64,000 nucleotides of DNA from Calliopum simillimum (Eukaryota; Arthropoda; Insecta; Diptera; Lauxaniidae): assembly GCA_951812925.1 (NCBI GenBank), contig OX638369.1, positions 18,009,329 to 18,073,328 of the forward strand. Reading direction: 5' to 3'. Positions 58,167 through 64,000 of this stretch are shown one piece after another; position 1 is the first letter of the stretch; each line of letters starts with the position of its first letter. The position numbers and the translations under genes were made by a program. The notes beneath the pieces were generated by a model, which did no database searches, was not told the origin of the DNA, and saw only the letters and a list, made by a program, of their open reading frames with translations.

Positions 58167-58595
58167 CTTCGTTCGCCCGTTCCATTTACCCTTTAAAAAT
58201 GTATGCACCCAATCTCATCCATCTCTTTCCAAAAGTCTCATAACGTTTGTTTTTATATCGCAGTCTTTAACATGTTTCCAGCGGATGTTATTTCCAAAAC
58301 TTTTTAACATCCCGGGTGAATCCGAGGGAATTTCAAATAAGAGTTTATCTTGGTAGCTCACCAGATAACATGTCTTTAAAAGAAAAAAATAATCCAAATC
58401 GGGTAACTCATTTTTGAACTATGAGTTTTTCCAAGAACCAGGACGAAGCCGGAGGTATTTCGAACTAAAATCTTAAACCCTTGACATGGAAAATATCTAC
58501 GAAAGAAAAAAAAATTATGCATATCGGACGAACGGTTCTCGAGTTATGGTGACACAGACATGCAGACAGACAGACAAACGTTGTATTTCATATAA
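58167..58595 (-). mobile_element. dispersed repeat, family C, copy 2
   Basis: On the minus strand: ATATGAAATACAACG, a GTCTGTCTGTCTG tract, CCATAACTCGAGAAC, and near the other end GATGGATGAGATTGGGTGCA and GGAACGGGCGAACGAAG. All match 26785-27215 in order. The terminal GC-rich segment is lost. Confidence 0.55.
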
Positions 58596-60495
58596 TAGTA
58601 CACGTATGATGGTTTAAAATACTTTCGTACAAACTTCTATATAAAATTTATACAAAAATAGTACAAAAGATTTTTGTATTCTGATATTATTAAATTTAAG
58701 CCAAAATAGTGTAAATTGTATTGATACTTTATTTGTATAAATTTTTTACGAACAAGTATAGATGGTTTGTAAATCCAGTAGCTTAGATTTATTACCAAAT
58801 TTGGTGTGGATACGTATTTATTCCAATTTGGTTTGAATTTTACACCCAAACTATTTGCCGTGTATATTTTAGATACATCTTGTTGTCTGAAGGTAATAAT
58901 AAATCATAAAACGAATATTTTTCTAGAACATCTTAACCCATCATCTAATGTTTTAACAGATCTTTTTGACCTTTTTTTTACAAAAAACTAGGTTATAATG
59001 AGTTAAAGTGTTCCACAGAAATATTTTACGCAACATTTTATTAGGTGCCACCAAAGACAAGAAATGTTTAAGACCTAAAAATAATGCATAAAAATCAAAT
59101 TTTGGAATTTCCAAAAATGGTTTTTTTGAATCAGTCTTCTAAGGATCCCAAGTTAAAAAGTAAAGTCTGATAACGACGATTCTACTTATCTGACGCTATT
59201 AGTAAAAATGATTCACACGATTTCCTGGATATGCACCATTATTATTATGCCACAAATCGGCGACTTTTGCGACTTTTTTGAAATATATCTCGAGATACTG
59301 ACATGATGGGACAAAACGCGTTTCGTATTCAGTGTCGGGAATTCCAGAACTTTCAGCGATTTTATTTTGCGGTTATAATGCGTAATCATTTTCGAAGAAA
59401 AATTTTAAGTTTTATTATAAGTAAGTAGCATAAACACATTAGTAGTTTGAGCAAGCAACTTTCCAAGGACATATTTATAAGACAAAAGAATATTTAAAAT
59501 TTTAAGAAAATCTTTAATGTTCTTTTTTTTTTATACTAAGCACATGCATTAATTTAAACTTTTTATAATATTTATTTTAGTTAAAAAATAAATCGATCTC
59601 ATATTTTATTTCGTAAAACGTTGTTATATCATTTATTTATACATATGCAAATGAAACGAATTCGAATGTATACATTCGTATCTTAACTGCCTTTTTCGTC
59701 ATTTATTTTTATGTAAAACCATATGAAAATATTTATTGTGTGACATTGTATTTTAATTATGCGCAATTTTATTTTCCTATTAAATAAATAAAATCTGGAC
59801 AAATACACGAAATATATGTTTAAAATAATTAATGAATGAAACAATATGAAACGATATGATATTCAAAACTAAATAAAAGAAAAGTAAAATGAAATTTCTT
59901 TAATATATGCGTCGAAATTGGAACATTTTTGAAAGCACGATAGAAATTTAGAGCAAAAAAAACATAGAGGAAAACGGTTATGGATTTGACACATCAAAAA
60001 CATAGTTAATTGTTGAATGTTCAATGTTATACTACGTTTTCACCGGAGATTAATGATTTACAAAAATAAATCTATTTCTATCGAGATTAACTTTATATCT
60101 TTATATAAATCTAAACAGGTCTACTGGATTTGGCTGTTTTCGACCAAGTGGCATTGAAAATAAAGCAAATGGTAGATAAATATTAAGAAAAAATAGGAAA
60201 AATTTTCTCGCTGTAGAAAAAAATTGCTTTCGGCCGGTTGAAACGGGTAGAATTTAATGACGAAAATTACATATTTATCTCAGCAAAGCTAAATGTATGG
60301 TAGAAAAGCAGTATTACTCCGTTTAATCTTTCATCACACAGAGATGTTCTTGTGGAATAAGAAAACAGCTATTCGGTGACACAGCTGTCTTATAGGTGCA
60401 AAATTATTTTTTAACTAATCCCTTAAGTTTTGCTTGTGAAACTACCAACCAAATTTCTACTTTACAACACAATTTTACAGCACTGTTGAAACCTA
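58596..60495. other. no recognised gene
   Basis: AT-rich. Nothing recognised. Confidence 0.45.
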
Positions 60496-60703
60496 CACAC
60501 TAAAAAATGATAGTTTACTTTCCTTATTTTTAATTCCTTTTAGCATTGATTTAAGCTTATTTGGTATGAAATCCCAATTTTTTTCCAAAAAAGTTTCAAA
60601 TTTATACCAGAAAAGTATAAAATTTATTCCAAAATAGTTTAAAATTAACACTTTTTTGGCACTTATATTTTAGTTTTTAAATTAAACTAAAATTTTTACT
60701 GTG
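60496..60703 (-). mobile_element. TA-type MITE, copy 3 (intact TA duplication)
   Basis: Bounded by TA on both sides (60494-60495 and 60704-60705), with ends CACACTAAAAAATGATAGTT and, inverted, CACAGTAAAAATTTTAGTTT. 208 bp, inverse of 11390-11601. It defines the family's ends. Confidence 0.75.
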
Positions 60704-60705
60704 TA

Positions 60706-63700
60706 TTATGATTTTGCCTAACAAAATTCTTTTTATCAAATGTTTCTTAACAAACTTTCTTTGTAAAAAAAAGTTGTCAAAGTATGAAGTTAAAAAGTTT
60801 GAGCTTTTTGTAAAGATGTCTCATTAAATTTATAAATTTAATTTTAGAAATAAATGCGATGTCACCTTTAAAAAAAATCGCGTTTGAACGTAACAACATT
60901 TTTGCGTACATTTGTGTGACACAAAAGGACTCCAACGCAATTATTTCCTTTTTCTTTTTTTTTAAATTTCAATTTCTCACTTTGATTAATTTTGCAATTG
61001 GCTGGTGATTATTCACATTATTCCGCGTTGAATACTTTGCAACAATAACAACAGCAACAACAACAACAATGACAACGACAACAAAACAAATATGATTTAT
61101 GATAAAAAGGTGACAAAAACATATTCACAAAAAAAAAAAGAAAAGTGTAACAAAAGGAAATACTCGTATACGCCAAAAAATATCCAACGGAATTACACAA
61201 AAGAAAGCGTAGCAAATCAAAGCTCCTCCAGATATGACAGCTCACTAAAGCAAGGAATTTCGCATAATATTGTAAAGAAAACGTAGCTTATTTTACATAC
61301 AAGCAAACATATACATAAATATATATTTTATTTTTCTTAAGCTTTGAATACCATTAACCATCAGCAGGGGCTTGAGGGGGGTGGTTACACAAAAATCAAC
61401 TCAACACCGGAAAATCATCATTTGGCATTTTTCGCAGAATCTTTGCTGCATAAAAGTAGACAAAGTATATGCCATACGTACGTACTTTGCAGTAAATTTT
61501 TTGAATTTGTCTCTTTTCACACAATGTCATCCTTTGAAAGCGTATCCCATTTTTTTTTTTTTCTTCTACAAACACAATTCCTAATAGCACCCAAAAAGTA
61601 TACAATTCCAAAATTGTTACAAACTTTTCATATCCAAAGTGTCATGAGTTTTGTGTATTTGGTGCGAGAATAACAGTTTTCCTTTTTGCAAAATTATGCT
61701 AAAAAGATTGATGATAAAATAGTGCAAAAACAGATTTGAATAATACAGGAAAAAAGGAAAGAAAAATCAGGTGGTAAATGATAGTAATGATATTTGGAAG
61801 CTCAGAAAACTTTTACTCGTACAATCAACGTACAATAGTTAAAAGTTTAGTAGCAAAATGTTATTTTGCAATAATAATTGGTGGATTTTGAAATAATGCA
61901 TGGAGGATATAAAAGGTTATTTGTCTTTGCTCACACAAATAACAATGTTAGTCATATTTTAGCGCATAAGATAGGATATTGCTAAGATGCGTTGACAGGA
62001 TTTTTTTGGCGGGTCGAGAAAATCAAAATCATGAAACAAACTTTACTCAAAGCAATAAGAAAATTTCGGGATGTATCCCACCAAATTCGACTTATGAAAA
62101 CGCTATTGAAATTTTTAGATTTGTCGATTTGTCGAACCGAGTTAAAAAACGAGTTGCCCATGACTAATCGGGTATTAGTCTTGGATCATAGAATCCCCCT
62201 AAAGATCCATTCGCACTGCTTATCAGTGGAGAGTTTTCTACAGCGATACTTCCACCGTCAGGTTGGAATACTCCTCTACACCTACATTAGGACAAAACTT
62301 CTACAACCTTCTACTCAAAAATCTGAAGTATTTGGAAAATTCTGAGCTCGGATTCGGACTCTACGAGAAATAACTTTTTGACAGAAAAAAAGCCATCATC
62401 GTCATCTGACGTAAAACGAGTTATGCGTGTGAGAACGAAATGTAACATCGTATTGTAACGAGAACTTTCACTGAATGCTGCGTTGTGTACTGCAGGTTCA
62501 CAACACTTACCCTGCAGTCAAAATATAAGACAGTCTACAAAAAATATTATTTCACTTTAGCACTAATCCAAAACTAGTGAAAAAAGGATACAGTGTGGAC
62601 CAGTTTGATATCAGTTTTGGGTTTGTAATGGCAACCATAGCAAAAACGACAATTTTTGAACAATTTTTTTTTTTTATCACTTGATTTGTGAATCAAAATA
62701 AATTTAAAAAAAAAAAAATTTGAATCAGGACAAAAAAAAATGGTTCGATACATATCGTTAAATGACGCATACTTTCATACCACAACTAACTCTGGACTGG
62801 TGTGAACGTAACGCAGAAGAGGTCAATTGACATTTCTTAGGACATGAACACACAAAAAAGAACAGTTGTTTGTATGTAAAAAGGGTTGAAGTCAGACCAG
62901 TACTAGTTGGTAGAGGACTAGTTGATGAACTATACTGAAACTATTCCGTTTGCTTGCAGGGTAGTACACACATACGAGTATATTGAAATTTAAACAAACC
63001 GAAACGATTACAGCATAATTGATAAACATCGTAGTTAAAGTCACCAGTGTCATTGAGAAAATTCCACTAGTTACTGTCAGATAGAAAAGTAGAAAAAATC
63101 GGAAGTAAGTAAAAAGGAAGTTTGTTCGGTTTTAGTTCGACTTGCATACCGTCGAAAGCTAGTGTTTAAAGAGTGTACATATTTACTAGGAACTATGTAC
63201 ATATGTCTTGTAAAGTAAATGTCGATAGACGGGTTGTGTAAAATCGAAAAAACTTTTAAGAATTAAAAAGTAAACCAGTTTTGTACGAGATAAATCAATT
63301 GGTTCATAGTTTTATAGCAAAATTTATTATTGAAATATCAAAAAATCATTTCTTCAGATAAACACTGTTGCCACATAAAAGCCGTACAAGAAAAGTATCT
63401 GCTAAATACTAAATAAATGAAGATGCGAATATAAACACGGACATTTGCTCACATAAATTCGCACACTCGTAAAAATATAAGTTACAACTGATTGTGAGTG
63501 AAATGTTTCATGATATTTATTTTTTTTTCTTTTGTTTGTAGGTCGTATATAAATGAGTAACTTTGCAGCTCATTTTCGGTAAATAAATATTTCCTTTTTG
63601 CTTTTATGTATAAGTTCATCATTATTTTTATTATATATATTAGAGTGATGAGGAAAAGAAAAGAAAATGTTAAAGCATTGTTCTTATTGGTAAAAAATAA

Positions 63701-63850
63701 AACTGTTCATTCTTTCGAAATTTCATCGATTTTTTAAGCCGCTGGAATGGAAATTTTTGAACCAAAATCTGCACAAATGAGGTCAGGTCAAAATTTTTTG
63801 CACTATAGAGTTTTCGAGGCATGAGACCGAAAAAGCCACGAAAAATTATT
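60706..63850. other. no recognised gene; CAA microsatellite
   Basis: A CAA-rich tract lies at 61040-61090. The 117-residue frame at 61992-62345 has no domain I recognise. The rest is AT-rich. Confidence 0.45.
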
Positions 63851-63959
63851 ACTAGAATTACCCAATGGTCAAAATTTGACCTCAAATGTATTAAATAGTT
63901 TTGGTACTTTTTGGACGGTTTTAGTACTTTTTTTGCTATTTGCTCATTTATCATCCCTG
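63851..63959 (+). mobile_element. hAT-type MITE end, copy 3
   Basis: Matches 30157-30282 from 'actagaatta' and 'GGTCAAAATTTGACC' to the terminus TCATCCCTG at 63959. Confidence 0.5.
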
Positions 63960-64000
63960 GTACAATATAAAATTTGAAACGAAAATAAAACAAAAAACAT

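Noticed and set aside
61992..62345. 117-residue frame
   Set aside because: Longer than most here, but no family resemblance and no upstream or downstream support.

Overview
This window reads as AT-rich, gene-poor nuclear DNA of a higher fly (Diptera, Schizophora). The evidence is the set of mobile elements: short interspersed Helitron/DINE-1 (mini-me) elements with the GTCY/TA core known from flies, a piggyBac with short insect-type introns, Jockey-like, Copia-like and gypsy-like remnants, and GTT/CAA microsatellites. Neither the species nor the family can be fixed from this sequence. I found no host protein-coding gene, rRNA or functional tRNA. The stretch is probably intergenic DNA or the inside of a very large intron.

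Layout. 1-17.7 kb is mostly featureless AT-rich DNA. It holds a 619-bp inverted-repeat element with a tRNA-like insert (4684-5302), a separate tRNA-like module (6961-7047), a 175-bp tandem repeat (7841-8680), a gypsy-type LTR/primer-binding-site remnant (about 9.2 kb), a 212-bp MITE (11390-11601), a decayed non-LTR retrotransposon RNase H tail (12342-13036) and a foldback element with long arms (15018-16269).

17.7-25.4 kb is a nest of elements. A 4.9-kb element with TTAA target sites and 16-bp ends (17742-22655) contains a 180-bp-arm hairpin, a Helitron, and a TA-flanked element that itself holds a second TA-flanked element and a Copia fragment. A 2.78-kb piggyBac (22660-25437) sits exactly on the right-hand TTAA of the outer element. 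Its transposase can be followed through three exons to 657 codons, broken by a single in-frame TAG.

25.4-41 kb holds dispersed repeats, two small inverted-repeat elements (31907-32253, 34567-35236) and minisatellites.

41.4-45.1 kb is a second nest. A hAT element with a perfect 8-bp target duplication (41415-45062) and palindrome-rich ends is interrupted by a Helitron and by a 2-kb element with 200-bp terminal inverted repeats and a TTAC duplication (41438-43428). The 2-kb element encodes a frameshifted cysteine-rich protein that I cannot assign to a family. It is the best candidate for something poorly described.

45-64 kb has a 0.93-kb minisatellite (46792-47722), two mini-me/DINE-1-like elements, a second Helitron family and further MITEs. 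No host genes act together here. The functional logic is that of transposons: terminal repeats, target duplications, decayed transposases and non-autonomous derivatives.
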